Shown: positions 36,104 to 48,209 of the stretch, piece by piece
Position numbering within the stretch: position 1 is the first letter of the stretch
How the letters are laid out: every line of letters starts with the position of its first letter
Source: Microplitis mediator
Taxonomy: Eukaryota; Arthropoda; Insecta; Hymenoptera; Braconidae
Direction: 5' to 3'
Assembly: GCF_029852145.1 (NCBI RefSeq)
Contig: NC_079970.1
Coordinates: 20,154,331-20,218,330 of the forward strand
DNA: 64,000 bases
Notes under the pieces: generated by a model
The model's database searches: none
The model's input: only the letters and a program-made list of their open reading frames with translations
What the model was told of the DNA's origin: nothing
Made by a program: the position numbers and the translations under genes

Positions 36104-36216
36104 CCTGATTAAAAACTCCGATTAAAATCGCTGAATTCCGATTGATTTCGATTGAAATCCGATAGACTTTCAATCATTATTCTTTAGTTTCAATCGAAGT
36201 TTTTAATCAGGGTATT
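36104..36216. mobile_element. Short MITE, TACCCTGATTAAAAAC ends
   Basis: TACCCTGATTAAAAACTCCG at the left and AAGTTTTTAATCAGGGTA at the right are inverted repeats around a core of TCCGATTGATTTCGATTG-like phrases. It is flanked by TA and non-coding. Confidence 0.7.
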
Positions 36217-37639
36217 CATAAAACTCAAAATAACGGACTAAGTATCGCATGAAAACATTTGAAACCGTTAAAAAGCATAAATTCAAATTGAATTTAATCA
36301 AAACTCAATTAATTTCATCATAGAGATATGAATTAAATGAAATTTTTCTCATTCCTTTAATAAAATAGATTATTTTACAAAAATTTTTAACCATTTAATA
36401 TTTGATGTTTTTCTTTTCATTCGAGAACTTTTGTTCATATATATAATATGTCAACACTACATGAATGTTGATGTTATTTAACACGTATTGAACTCGTAAT
36501 TGAATGAGAACATAACTATTTACTCAGTAAACATAATATGGACTTTCGCACGTATTCAAATACTAATAATTAAATATTAGTCGGTGCGCTTATATGTGAA
36601 ATTTCAAATATTTTTTTTATAATCGCTGTTGGATTTTTTTGTTTTATTGTTAAAAATGTGTCAGATAAACAATAAATAAAAGTAAGTTAAATATTTAAAA
36701 TGTCAATTTGGCTACGCACGTAAATGTTAGAGACATTGGAATCTACTGACCCGTTTAATACTCCCGGCTTTTACAATCCACAATCGCATTGTGGCGAATA
36801 AAGAACGCCTCGGAAAAACCCAAGTGAGTGAGTGAGTGAGTAAGGGTAGTTTAAGAAAAGAGGAATAAAAAAAAAAATAAAAAATAAAAAACCTCCTGGG
36901 TGGGTTTTATTGAAATCTTTTCCTGCCTCCACTGTATAAACTCTCTAAGAGACATTTTTATCTGTCGGATAAATTTCTCGGGGGCTCTACATCTCTCTTT
37001 TCTCATCGTTCTCTTCGCGTATACTGCTCAGAAACCATATGGCAATAGAAAATACTCAACCCAAACTTTATATATGTACGTAGATATATAAAGTATATCT
37101 ATGACTATATGCTTGCACTCGGCGAAAAATTATTGGCATGATATGAAAAAAAAAAAATAATAATAATAAAAAACCGACTACTGATAAACTCAATGAATAT
37201 TTTTTTATTTTGTTGTTTTATTTTTATTTTGTAAAATGTTATTTCAATATTTGAATTATTTTTCAGAAGTTGTTCAAAACAAAAATGTGTACTTGAAAAT
37301 AACCTATATGTTTACACAAATGGTGCACAAAAAAAAAAACGGAAAATAAAATTGATCACGAGATTTTTATTTTTACATTCATTAATTGTTTACTGTCGCG
37401 GTTACCTGATTCTGTGGCCGCTAGAAATTCAAATGTCAATATTTTTCAAATAGAGATCAAATTTTGATTACACTTTTGCTGTTAAAAAAAAATAAAAAAT
37501 TAATTAATTAAACAAAAAGCGAATTATCAAATTGTAAAGATACAAAAAATCAATTTTGAAAGAAATTTTAGAACCTTGAAAAAAAAAATTTTCTTAAAAA
37601 TAAAATCTAATTTATTTTTTTTAGGGAAATATTTTTATT
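36217..37639. other. Non-coding stretch, no gene supported
   Basis: A unique, less AT-rich piece lies at 36715-37090, with a (GAGT)n run near 36824-36842 like the one at 1046-1074. ORFs are short and without splice context. Confidence 0.4.
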
Positions 37640-38070
37640 TATTTATTTAAAATTTATATGCCTAGGCCGAAGCTGTATGGCAATGTTTATACTAAAAACA
37701 ATACAGTGTCACGTAAAATACTTAAAAACATATTTTATGAAAATTATAAACGTTTGTAACGTCCATTTGGTTCATCACTAGTTAACAAGCTTTAAGAGTT
37801 ACTGTTTACTTCTACATCCATGAAGAAATTAAACGCTTTGATTTTGAAGCCCTCAATCCAGAGTGAATTTATAACCTCCATCGGTAGCTCCTGCCACAAG
37901 CGAATTGCTGACACTACAAAAAAATGCTCTAGGTTACAGTTGCAAAATTTGGCATTTTGAAAGTGATATTATTATTTTTCACTGCAAGCCTATCAGAACG
38001 CCGTACACTCTCATCTTCATTACAGAAAATTTTACAGAGGAATTTCGGTCCTCTAGTCTGTAAGATTTAT
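37640..38070 (-). mobile_element. Non-LTR retrotransposon (LINE) reverse-transcriptase tail
   Basis: On the - strand, broken frames give the C-terminal end of a LINE reverse transcriptase. A run with VRRSDRLAVK is followed, after in-frame stops, by VSAIRLWQELP and a terminator at about 37792. The motif (V/S)SAIRLWN.LP is characteristic of the end of jockey/I-like LINE ORF2 proteins. A 3' UTR ends in an A-rich run near 37640. The copy is 5'-truncated, carries stop codons and is bordered upstream by a MITE at 38077. It is dead. Confidence 0.7.
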
Positions 38071-38076
38071 CTTTCG

Positions 38077-38298
38077 TACACCGAAAGAAAGGATTCCTTG
38101 GCACAGAAAATTTTTACTTGTCTCAAGAAATTTTTATCATTAAAAATTAAAAACAAAAATTTTCTTGGGGCGAGAAAAAATTTATTGAGGCAAAAAAAAA
38201 TTTTAGCACCAAAAAATTTTTTCTAGTCCTAAAGAAGTGTTCTCTTCAATTCATAGTGCAAAATATTTCTTGCTTTAAGAAATCCTTTTTTTTCTGTA
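38077..38298. mobile_element. MITE, TACACCGAAAGAAAGGATT ends
   Basis: TACACCGAAAGAAAGGATTC at the left and AATCCTTTTTTTTCTGTA at the right are inverted and flanked by TA. The core (TTCTTGGGGCGAG, TAGTGCAAAATATTTCTTGC) matches 63659-63797. The ORF across it is a shadow. Confidence 0.65.
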
Positions 38299-40030
38299 CC
38301 TAATTTTCTACTGTTCTTAAATATCGAATCAAAAAATGACGTCGTTAAATATCAAATCAAATTAAAAAAAAAATTTCAATTTCAAATCACGAGAATATTT
38401 TTTTTTGCATAAATTTTTTTTTTTTATCCTCAATATGGAAAAAAAAATATTCTATAAAATGAGAACTCAATAATACTTTCAGCAATAAAAAAAAATATTT
38501 AGCAAGAAAAAATATATTATTGTCGCAGTATATCAAAAACAATATGATTATGTTAATAAATATACTCAATATATGACAGTGTAAACACATTTATTATGAC
38601 TCGATCGCGCCATAAAACAGATATAATGAAATCATATCGTGCTTGTCTCTCCCTAGAGTGCGCAAGTCTCTCGAGACAGAATTTATCCAAGAAATGTATA
38701 TATACAGCAATCGACAAATTCTTTGCGTCTCGTGTGGATTAAAAACCAACAATAACAATAACATTGTTTATGTTTTAACAACAGTAACAGAGATAAACAA
38801 AAAAGTCATAATAGAATTTCATGAATTTTTTAGTTTTCAATATTCTGATAAAAAAAAATATATAAATATAAATATTTAAAAAGTCAGACGTTATTGAAAA
38901 ATTTATTGCCGTTTATTTTTTCCATCTCTCATCTGCATCGCATCCATCAATTTTATATTTTACTCACAACTCATACATCCTACAACTGATTGGTTTTTAC
39001 TAAAATAAATATGTCTCGTGCATCGTTTTTATAGTGACAGAATAATTTTTTTTTTTTTTTTTAGGCAACGTAAGATAAATTATATTATCAAAATTTAATT
39101 TTTCTTTTACAAAATAAAATTAATTCAAATTTTTTATAAAAGTTATCAGATATTTTAATAAATCTATTAACTTTATACCGCACTAAAAATATTTGACATA
39201 CTTTCCCAAGTAGCTTGGTCAACTTCTACAAGTATTTGACCAAGAAACGTCTTTAGAAGTTCTAAGTATTTCTATATCAACTAAAATTCTCATAATTAAT
39301 CTCAAGACAAATTTTTTATACAAAAAGTTGAATTTATTTACAAATAAATTCAAATAATTATAAACTTTAAACTATTTAATAAAATGAACAATAAATAGCT
39401 TGTGAATTTTACCCCACTAAATTCACTCGACATAATTTAATGTTTGGCTAGCGAACGAGTCTTTGAAAAACCGCCAACTGACTCCGACGTACCACATATG
39501 CTTAAGTCTTGTCTAAATGTCTGTCCATGTCTTTTTATAAAATTTATCAGCGACGTCTAACATCTTTTGGGCACTTGGCCAATTAAAATTCATTTAAAAT
39601 ACTCTTGATAAAATTAAACATATATATGAATAAATCTTACTTTGTTAACTTTTGTTATTAAAACCCATAAAAATAATAATAATAATTATTATTATAAATA
39701 TTTAATTAACTTGAAGTTTAATGAATTAATTAATACAATAAAATAGAGGAATTCAGCGTAATTGAAATCTATTCGAAGCAAGAGTCTCGCTCACCTGTTG
39801 CATTTACTGTCTCCCTTACTCCCAAGTACACCAGATAATTTCTAGATTATTTTCCTACGTGATATATATTTTAGTAGTAACATAAAATCATGATCACATC
39901 TACAGTTTAATTAAAAATCATTTTTTTAATATACGATTAAAATTATATGGCGATGTTACTGCATGGGAACCATCAACGGTTATTACATGGTATAGTAATT
40001 TTTAAACTATCCATCATGTCATAAAATGCT
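38299..40030. other. AT-rich stretch, nothing recognised
   Basis: A less AT-rich piece at 38590-38730 (ACTCGATCGCGCCATAAAAC) has a 78-residue frame without supporting splice sites or domain. The rest is low-complexity. Confidence 0.4.
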
Positions 40031-40543
40031 ACATTGTAAAAAATTTGCGGGTTTAGTTTGGAGTGAATTTCAAGTGATTGTAGAGCGGATGATTTTTTCT
40101 AATTGAATCTCCTTGGAGCGAAATTCACTCCGAAGGGAAATTCATTTTAACATTAAAACCCTGGATCAAAGTGGATATGAATTAACCCTCAAGAGACATC
40201 AAGTAAAATTACCCGAGTTTTTTAAATGTGTGCCATTTTAAAAAGCATATTCTTGAGAAAATTTTCTATCGATTGAAAGACGAATGCATTGAATTTGATC
40301 AATTCGATCATGAGATATAAGTTTTAAAAGTATCGCCCGCATATATGAAACTTATGTAACTTTTTCGAGTGTCTCTCTTAAGACTTGAAATGAAATCAAC
40401 ATCACTCCGCGGAAAAAAACCCTATTTACTTCTTACGCGGAGTGGTTTTTTTTTAAACTCCGGAACTCTGGATAGAGTGAATTTTTCATTCTGGATTGAA
40501 ATAAATTCCATGTTCTCTGAATTCACTGTTGATTTTTTACAGT
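40031..40543. mobile_element. Short relative of the 9490-11120 element
   Basis: It starts ACATTGTAAAAAATTTGCGG and ends GATTTTTTACAGT. Internally it shares GGAGTGAATT and TTGGAGCGAAATTCACTCCG with the larger element, and AAACTCCGGAACTC with its left part. It is non-coding, and the right end is diverged. Confidence 0.55.
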
Positions 40544-40602
40544 CGACTATCGCTAATGATAGCTTTTGTTGAAATTTTTCTTATAATTTAGTAATCTTTA
40601 AT

Positions 40603-40836
40603 AAGGGTAGAGGTACCGTTTTTGGCCACTTTAGGGCCAGTTTTGGACACTTAAAAAATTCAAATAAAATAATCTGTAAAAGACCCAATAACATTATCAA
40701 TTTTTTAAGTATATCTAAAGATATTTCTATCCCGCTATTAAAATGAAAATTTTATTTTCCACTTTTTCATTAATTAAAATAAAGAATTGAATGTCCAAAA
40801 ATGGAGCAGTGGCCACAAATGGTACCTCTACCTTAT
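40603..40836. mobile_element. MITE, GGTAGAGGTACC ends (copy 1)
   Basis: AGGGTAGAGGTACCGTTTTT at the left and CAAATGGTACCTCTACCTT at the right are inverted ends, with GGCCACTTT / CAGTGGCCA beside them. A longer interrupted relative begins at 50473. It is non-coding. Confidence 0.75.
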
Positions 40837-42170
40837 GCCTAAAGTACAAATTCTGTAAGTTTACAATTGTTCCAAGTTTTCGTAGCCATATGCAATTTTT
40901 GCCCGAATTTGTTATCGTGCAGACATAATTTATTAAGCATTCCGCATGGTAACTATTACTACTTTATACTGTAAGTATAAATATATTAATTTGTAAAAAT
41001 TCCATTTATTGTTGGTGGTCTCTATCGTAGAAATATTTCGAATTTGAAAACAATTAGACAATAATTATTACTACAAAATTTTTAATTTTCATTTAAAAAA
41101 ATTTTTTTACATCTTAAATTTTCTCGTAATTTCGATGCTAGGCTTACGTCAAATTAAATGATTTACGTTAAACAAAATTTGAAAAACCGGTCGTCAATAA
41201 ATCGATGTAATAGAAACGTATGAAAATACGTCAGATATCTCTGGTTCATCAAAAATGTCACCGTTACTAGAAATAAATTTCATGTCGATCAATATCTCGA
41301 ACGTTTTTTTCTTTTCCCTGTAGGATAATATTCAATAATATGTAATATATATTTGTCCTAGTTTCTTTAATTACCTACAGTTCTTTAATCAATACCAAAG
41401 ACTTCATTCAATATAATCGAAATAATTGTATTTGATAATTCAATTATTTTAAACGAACCGATTAATTATAGATTCAGATTAACGTTTTTGATTAACTATA
41501 CTATCAGTAATTAAATAATTAATTTCGTAACTTGATTAATGACAGCGTTATTATAAAATCTGACAGTTATGTTACCTGTTGCGTTAAATATCACCAAAAA
41601 TAGCTAAATGGTTTTGAGTTTCGATTAATTATTATTATTGATGATAAAAGGTCATAAAAGAAAACCTGTAAGTTATTAAGGCTGATAAATAATTGATGGT
41701 TATTTAGCTTGTCAAAGTTTAACTATGAAATATATTTACGAAGTTTCTTCATTTGTGACAATTTGTTTTCACGTGTAGATTAATAACTCTAATCTGGTCC
41801 AACTGGGAGTTATATTATACTATAAACGCGTTGGCTAGAATATCTCTATTTCATGTGCCAGAAACTATATGCATGCTGTGTTATTCCGCGTGGAATCATG
41901 CAATATATCGGTTGCTTTCAAATGTATAGATATAGTATGCAAGCACTCTCATTACAGTCATTAAGATAATTACCATGAGATTTAAATCATCGCAATATTC
42001 TAGGTAACGAGATCATCCTATCTAAAAATATTACTGATTTTGAAGTAAATATCTATTTTAAAAAATATTGGAAGCTCTTGCAACAATGATTCTTTCTTTT
42101 TATACAATTTTATAAAACTTCAAGAAATTTTAGAAACCTTATGGAATTTTATAAAATCATTATCTTATTA
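40837..42170. other. AT-rich stretch, nothing recognised
   Basis: No supported coding or repeat boundaries. It is relatively unique sequence leading to the CCCGCATG-ended element. Confidence 0.4.
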
Positions 42171-42424
42171 CCCGCATGAAAATTCCATATATGATAAATA
42201 TATATGGAAAAATATATAATCAATATGGGACCATATAAGTGGCCAAAAACGATATATCTTTTCTTATATATAATATAGTAAGTTTTAAAATAATTCATTA
42301 TATACGTAAGTTTATAAGTTAATGCATGTATTATATATATTCATAATCATATATGAAAACTTATAAGTTAGCACACATATGTATTACATGTATTGATAAT
42401 TATATATGTAAATTTGTAAGCTAG

Positions 42425-42427
<3 letters not shown>

Positions 42428-42500
<73 letters not shown>
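42428..42500. repeat. (TA)n microsatellite
   Basis: About 36 uninterrupted TA units form part of the palindromic element's core. The array continues for about 15 bases on the other side of the inserted LTR (43588-43602), showing that the LTR landed inside it. Confidence 0.9.
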
Positions 42501-42501
<1 letters not shown>

Positions 42502-42504
<3 letters not shown>

Positions 42505-43587
42505 AACGGGTTTTTCACCACCGGGGATCTACCGGAGTGAAGTCCGAATACACTTACTGTTTTTGGCTACCTTGTTCAAAAATAATTAAGTTGGGCGCCA
42601 GGTGATTTTATAATCACCAAATAAACAATTATCAAAAATGTCGACTCAGGGTGGCGGATCGGGGAAAAGTCAGGCACTTAAGATTACGATAAATAATTGA
42701 TCAGAATTAAACAAATAATCAGTCGTATTTAATCAAACAAAATCGTTGATCGGTTTCACAAATAAAGTTATCGGTTACAAAAAAAATATAAATGCCGTTG
42801 TCGGCTTGACTCGATATAAACAATATTATCAAAAAAAAATCGTAGTTGATCGAAAACACAATTAGTTCATTGCTCAGAGAAACACAGTCGATTACGAAAT
42901 TAAAAAAATATAATTTTATTGTCCGGAGACACACATACAGCGGAAGTATTAAAGAAATACTTGACGAGTGACGTCAGAGTATTCTTACACGGCGAGGTGA
43001 CAAGACTGCTGTTGCGAATGAGACACGGATAAGCCGTAGTTCTCAGAATTGCTCGAAGAAATAAAATAAAATATAAAATAATATTTTATTTCGGTAACGT
43101 GTTAAATTACACGATCAAATAATTATTGCGCGTAATTAATTAATTAATTTTTAATTATTACACGAACGCGGTTCACTTGTTCACTACTAAATTCACTAGA
43201 ACACGTTGTTCAGTTTCGGGCCGAGGCTTCGGCTTGTTCACTTGTTCACGGAGTCAGTTATTGTTGGTCGAAATTAATTGTCGTGATCAATTAATTTAAC
43301 TAGTCGTTGATCCAAACTCGGATTGGTCGTTTTAGTCGTAAATCGCGTTGTTCAATCATCGGGATCGAAATTGGTCGGAGTCGAATTGTTCAAATAAAAT
43401 AAACGTGGCCGTTCAGTTCGGCGTCTATCCCGGATCTCCCGTGACAATCAATGTGTTGGATCGTTTGCTCGGTCAAAGTCGGAATTTTCGATGCTAGAGG
43501 TCACTAAAATTTGCTCACCGGATAATTATTTATTATTTCAAATAATTTTCAAACCACGGGTCGATGTCGAATTTTCCTCATGTTACA
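42502..43587. mobile_element. Solo LTR of a retrotransposon
   Basis: The 1086-base unit begins TGTAACGGGTTTTTCACC and ends CCTCATGTTACA, with the TG...CA ends and short inverted TGTAAC/GTTACA expected of an LTR. Its base composition is clearly different from the surroundings. It sits inside a TA microsatellite, with ATAT on both sides as a possible target duplication that is ambiguous there. No internal gag-pol or second LTR is present, so it is a solo LTR left by recombination. The ORFs within it are not genes. The superfamily (Gypsy or BEL) cannot be told from the LTR alone. Confidence 0.7.
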
Positions 43588-44048
43588 ATATATATATATA
43601 TATATTCTGAACACAATGTTTGAATCTTATAACAGAGAAAGAAAGACAGAAAAGAATAGATTTTATTTATTCTTACATATATGGGGAGACTTATATGGTT
43701 CTATATATAAAAAAATATACAAAAATTTATAAAGTTAAATATATGGTAAATATATCGTGCTATCTAATGATGAATTATATGTGTATTCTTATTTGTTTTC
43801 ATTTATAAATAACATTTATTTTTGAATATATCAAAATTATAAGTTTTCAAATATATAAAATATATATATTGAAGTTATACGGAAGTATATGAAATCATAT
43901 AAGAAAAAACATATATTGAAATATAATAAAATCGGCAAAAATCTATACATAGTTCTATATAAGATTTCATGTATTGTCACATATATATTGATATCTGTAA
44001 CATATATCTTTTAATATATGTTTACCATATATGATATTTTCATGCGGG

Positions 44049-45061
44049 TAGGACTGAATTTGAATTTAATGGAATTTCATACAATTTTATAAAACTTTAC
44101 CTAATTTTATGAAATAAAATAAATTTTCTTAAAATTTTATATAACTTTGTAAAGTTTTACAGAATCCCATCAATATTTATATCGTAAAATTTTATGAAAT
44201 TATATAAAACTAAAAATTTAAATTGCGCTCCTTAATTTTAACCGATAAGGAATTGTGAACCGTATCCTTGCGGTAATTCAATACTCAGTTAACTTCATAA
44301 CTATTTTCGATCCATCTAATTTAATATAGAGGATATTACAGAATTGTGTACAATTTCCTTACACTTTATGTGGGAGATCGACGGGGAGCGAGTTGATATG
44401 AAAATAATAAAAGAAATGATCCTTTTTATATACAAGCGATGTTTAAATTTTTTAATTGACTAAGTACGGTGACTGAGTATTAATTGGCGCAATTCCTTGC
44501 GCAGTAAATCGACGTGCAGGAGCAAATGAGTAGCGTATAGTGCCAACAAATTCAAATATTAAAGCAGAATATTATTGTATTAACTCTAATAAATATTATT
44601 TAGACACAAAAAAATATATTAATTTAGAATAAATATATATATTTGTTCGAGGTTAATAAATATATATTTGAACCTAATGATTATTCATTTAAAAGTTATG
44701 ATGTTAAGCAGCAGCAGCGGGAGTAGTTTGGTGCTCGCCACTAGATCGCGCCCACCACTTGTAGTGTCCCTGGTAAGAAACTTATTTTAGAGTTATCATA
44801 TTCCCAACTTGAAGCATTTATGAGATGGATTTTTCACTGTAAATCAGCAAAGTGACGATAACCCTATTTTGCTAGTAATACAGAGGTATCCTGTATTACA
44901 CACAATATGACATTAATGTTTAATATTAATGTTTCACTGAACAATTTTTGTCATAGTACAAAAAAAATTACGTGTCATAACTAAAACTTAGTTGTCACGA
45001 GAAAATTTTTTTCTCAAAGTCGGAAAACGATTTCTTAAATAATTTGTAGTCGTGTAAGGCG
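44049..45061. other. AT-rich stretch, nothing firm
   Basis: A 49-codon frame at about 44313-44463 (+) begins after a possible acceptor but has no partner exon. A unique piece at 44700-44780 contains GCAGCAGCAGCGGGAGTAG. No gene is supported. Confidence 0.4.
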
Positions 45062-45720
45062 CTGTTAGTATTCTCTTGATACACTCGATTTTCGGGTATA
45101 TTGATCGGGTATATTAATGTACACCATGAGTTGCATCTTCGATGTATGCTTTACTCTAGCCATCATTTTGGTGCTGTTTACATTTTTGCACATATAAATT
45201 GTGAAATTGAACGCAGGTATTTCGTTCGAGAAACTTTTCTTTTTCATACAACTCATTCTATCGTTTATATACACTTCTTCAAAAATATGGTTCCATTCGA
45301 TTAAACCATGGCATTAATATTAGATAATATAGATTTTTTAAGTGTTCTAAACATATATTTATTTCTGTTAGAATTTATTTTTATTAATTGATTCAATGAA
45401 TCACAACGATTTAGATCACTGAATTTATTTTTTTTCCCTGTTCCCGTAGGTAGTACAGGTCTATTTGATCTGCGACCATCTTTACTTCTTCATTCAAGTC
45501 CTTGATGAGTGCATCATTCTTTCTACTTAAATCACTCGATCGTTGCGAGTGATTTTGGATTCCGGAATTAAATGAGTCCTAAGCTCCTCAACAAGTAATG
45601 CATTACACAGATTGAAATCAACATTACCTTTATCTGTCACTGCTTTAATATGTGCGAGCCCCTTGGTGTCATTAAGAAATATTTTTAAAGAAGCCACAAA
45701 TTTATTTGGGACAAATATTT
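45062..45720 (-). pseudogene. Frameshifted remnant of an unidentified protein gene
   Basis: Read on the - strand from 45720 to 45062, coding-like sequence continues across at least three frame changes. The first block contains GLAHIKAVTDKG and LLVEELRTHL. After a shift near 45541 comes a coiled-coil-like block (SRKNDALIKDLNEEVKMVAD), then DLNRCDSLNQLIKIN after a shift in an A8 run near 45434. After another shift near 45304 comes a basic C-terminal block with IYMCKNVNSTKMMARVKH and a stop at 45065. Amino-acid composition is that of an ordinary soluble protein, unlike chance ORFs here. Upstream, at about 45725-45738, it abuts a TTTTTTTCAGTGTA transposon end. I do not recognise the family; a viral-type or transposon-borne gene is possible but unproven. 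Confidence 0.5.
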
Positions 45721-47468
45721 CTTTTTTTCAGTGTAAGGTGTCCCATAACGCTACTTAATTACAACTTGAGAAACTGTCACTACTTTATCGTTGTAATTTT
45801 TTTTTTTAGCTTAATCGAAAATAAAAAAGACAATTTATCAAATTGGGATTCAAAATTTTGATTTTTAAAAAAATTTCGGATCTTATTGGATGAAGTAGGC
45901 GCTAAAAAATATATTTGATATACAGAAATCTTTAGTTTAAAAAATTTAGGTCTATATTAATTTAATGAGATCTCAAATCAAAATTATTCGTTCCCGGGTC
46001 TGATTACTCAGATTTATAAAAAAGTTTTTTTATTAACCAATAAAAATTTCGTGTAAGTCAATATAATAGTAGAAACTCTACAAATCCAACTATAAAATAT
46101 AATATTGAGAATACAGCTAAAGAAAACATAAAAAAAAAATGAAACGAAATCTCAAGCAATGTCTAAAACCAGTAAAAGAATTCTTATACTGTTTCTTACG
46201 AATCATTTCCACTATCCAATAAATTTCGATTGGGGCAAAGTGCATCTTACAAATGTCTCTAAGTACAGCAGAGTATAAAGAATATACGGTTACAGTAGAA
46301 CAAAGTAAAATATTGAATCTAAAGTACACAAGAGTCCATTGAATAAAAGGAAATCCGTAATATTTTTTTTACGAATGACTTGATCCAAGTTATTTTTCAC
46401 AATTTTTATCCTCCGGCAATATGTAATCTTATTTCACCATTTATATTATTATTATATGATAATTTAAGTGAAAAATAAATATAGTAATGAAAAATAAATC
46501 TAAACAACTGGAAAGATCAATAAACGATAAAGGATAACAGATGAAATTATTTCAACTGGAATCGGTAAGTTCTCCGAGATTCTTCCAATTGAATAACCAG
46601 CCAACTGCCCTTCTCTTTCACTCTCGAATGCCCTTTAGAAACTTATACTCGAGTCGTGGAACTACTAGGAGTAGTTTCATGACGAGTACCTGCTCAACCT
46701 ACTAACTCTAAATATATATATACACTATACATATATATAATATATCAGTATATCAAATATAGTTATCGGTAGCGTATCGTACGGACACGGTTGATTGGTT
46801 TCTGCGTTTGATTACATCTAACTTATGATTAAATCATCATAATTCTGACACTTTAATTAACTATTTACCGTCATATATATTTAGATTGTTAATAAACATG
46901 AACATATATATGGATGCATAAATACAAACATACTTTTTCTTTAAAGTTGTATCTCAGGCAATCTATTCTTCCAGAAGAAAAACAAAGTAAAGTTTGAGTA
47001 GACTAGAGTTTATGTACGGAAAAATAAGAAAAAAAATAGATAAATTTAAAAATAAAGGGGAAGAAAATTTCATATTGTATTTAGGTAAAGTCTCCGAAGA
47101 CTTGCTTCAATCTCGGGCCGACAACGTTACTCTGACGACACTTTATATGTATATATGTTTATATTATATGGTTACATGTGTAGAAAATACGTGTGTGTGG
47201 AGCCAATTTCGGTTAGAAGATAGTACAAGGATGGTGTGTAGTGACGGCTCAGCCGAGTAGGTAAAGCTTAAGGAGTATGAGAGTATGGAGAGGCAGGCAG
47301 GCTCTTTATTCTCTGGTGAAATTGACAGGGAAATGGATGTACGACGATATTCTAGTCGGGTTTATGTATATATATCCCGGGTGTTTCTACTAACGACGCA
47401 TCAGAGACAACAATATACTATATACTGTATGTATATATTTACTTACACCCTCTGTCTTTATTTTACAG
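45721..47468. other. Upstream intron/flank of the DIP exons
   Basis: No signal-peptide exon of the receptor gene could be identified here. Several unique, less AT-rich pieces (46540-46700, 47090-47420) may hold regulatory sequence. An ATG frame of 39 residues at 46159-46278 (+) begins M-S-K-T-S-K-R-I-L-I-L-F but has no splice partner. Confidence 0.4.
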
Positions 47469-47575
47469 CATTGTCAGAGGGTCCCATGTTTGCTGAGCCC
47501 ATTCCAAATGTGACTGTTGCTGTTGGTAGGGACGCCAGTTTACCTTGTGTTATCAACAACCTCGGAGCTTTCAAG
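47469..47575 (+). CDS. DIP/lachesin-like receptor, exon encoding start of Ig1
   Basis: The exon is bounded by TTTATTTTACAG|CA and TTCAAG|GTTAGT, entering in phase 1 and leaving in phase 0. It encodes 35 full codons, including PMFAEPIPNVTVAVGRDA and the first Ig-domain cysteine in LPCVINNLGAFK. FAEPIPNVTV.VGRDA followed by a Cys and NL..(Y/F)K is the signature of insect Dpr-interacting proteins. These are GPI-anchored or secreted three-Ig-domain neuronal surface proteins that pair with Dpr proteins in synaptic partner choice. The N-linked site NVT is present. The exon carrying the signal peptide must splice in with one base upstream; it was not found in this window. The family call is firm, but the subtype is not (DIP-delta-like by eye). 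Confidence 0.9.
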
Positions 47576-47984
47576 GTTAGTTTGCTTTAATTTATCTTAA
47601 ATATTACATCTAATATTTTATGAACCTCCAAGTCTACAGAAATTGCGAGCTTAATATAGAGAAGTGATAATTTAATTAACGATATGATAATGATAGTTTT
47701 TTAATTTTTTAATTTCATTTTAACGAAGTAAACGGGAAGAATTTTATTGATTTTTTATGATAATTGAAATTTTTGGAAATTTGAGCACAGCTGGACTGCT
47801 CATTTTTGTCTAGAAAAGATAAAAAGTAATTGTGAAATACATTTTTTCAAATAAGCCGCCTTTTTCTCAGTAACCGCCATGTTCTTTACTACTGTCACGC
47901 CAATGCTATTGCTCGGTAGAATGTAAAAAAAATTTTTTGAACCATTTGATGAATGATATTATGAGTTATTCGGGAAAAAAGAAG
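47576..47984. other. Start of DIP intron 1
   Basis: This is the first part of the 8.9-kb intron 1 (47576-56473). It is AT-rich with nothing recognised until the transposon nest at 47985. Confidence 0.6.
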
Positions 47985-48209
47985 TAAATTGTTATGTTTT
48001 TATTATTAATCACCAATATCTTTTGAAATAATGAACCGATGTTGACGGTCAAGGTAACATTCGAAGCAGTTCTTAACCACTAACGTTAAAAAAAAACTGT
48101 CATCAATTAGTTCAACAATTTGGATATTATTAGAAATTTTTCTGACAATGGTTTCTCTTGAACAAATGAACCGATTTTGATGGTTAAGGTGGCATTCGAC
48201 GCGGCTTAT

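Larger units (their letters stand above)
42171..44048. mobile_element. CCCGCATG-ended element, split by an LTR
   Basis: CCCGCATGAAAATTCCATAT at the left and ATATGATATTTTCATGCGGG at the right are inverted ends. Between them, ATATATGG and ATATAAG phrases and a TA microsatellite (about 42428-42500) are interrupted by a 1.09-kb LTR. A smaller relative is 30688-31065. It is non-coding. Confidence 0.7.

Noticed and set aside
46159..46278. 39-residue frame starting MSKTSKRILILF, resembling the peptide signal sequences
   Set aside because: No promoter, splice partner or cysteines. The hydrophobic part is short, so similarity to the knottin signal peptide is probably chance.
46546..46569. Short ATG exon candidate ending at GGTAAGT, possible DIP signal-peptide exon
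   Set aside because: Its phase does not match the phase-1 entry of the exon at 47469 in the ATG frame, and it encodes no hydrophobic signal.
47285..47590. 101-residue + strand ORF overlapping the first DIP exon
   Set aside because: It reads through the strong splice acceptor at 47468. Upstream residues are intronic, and family members enter this exon by splicing.
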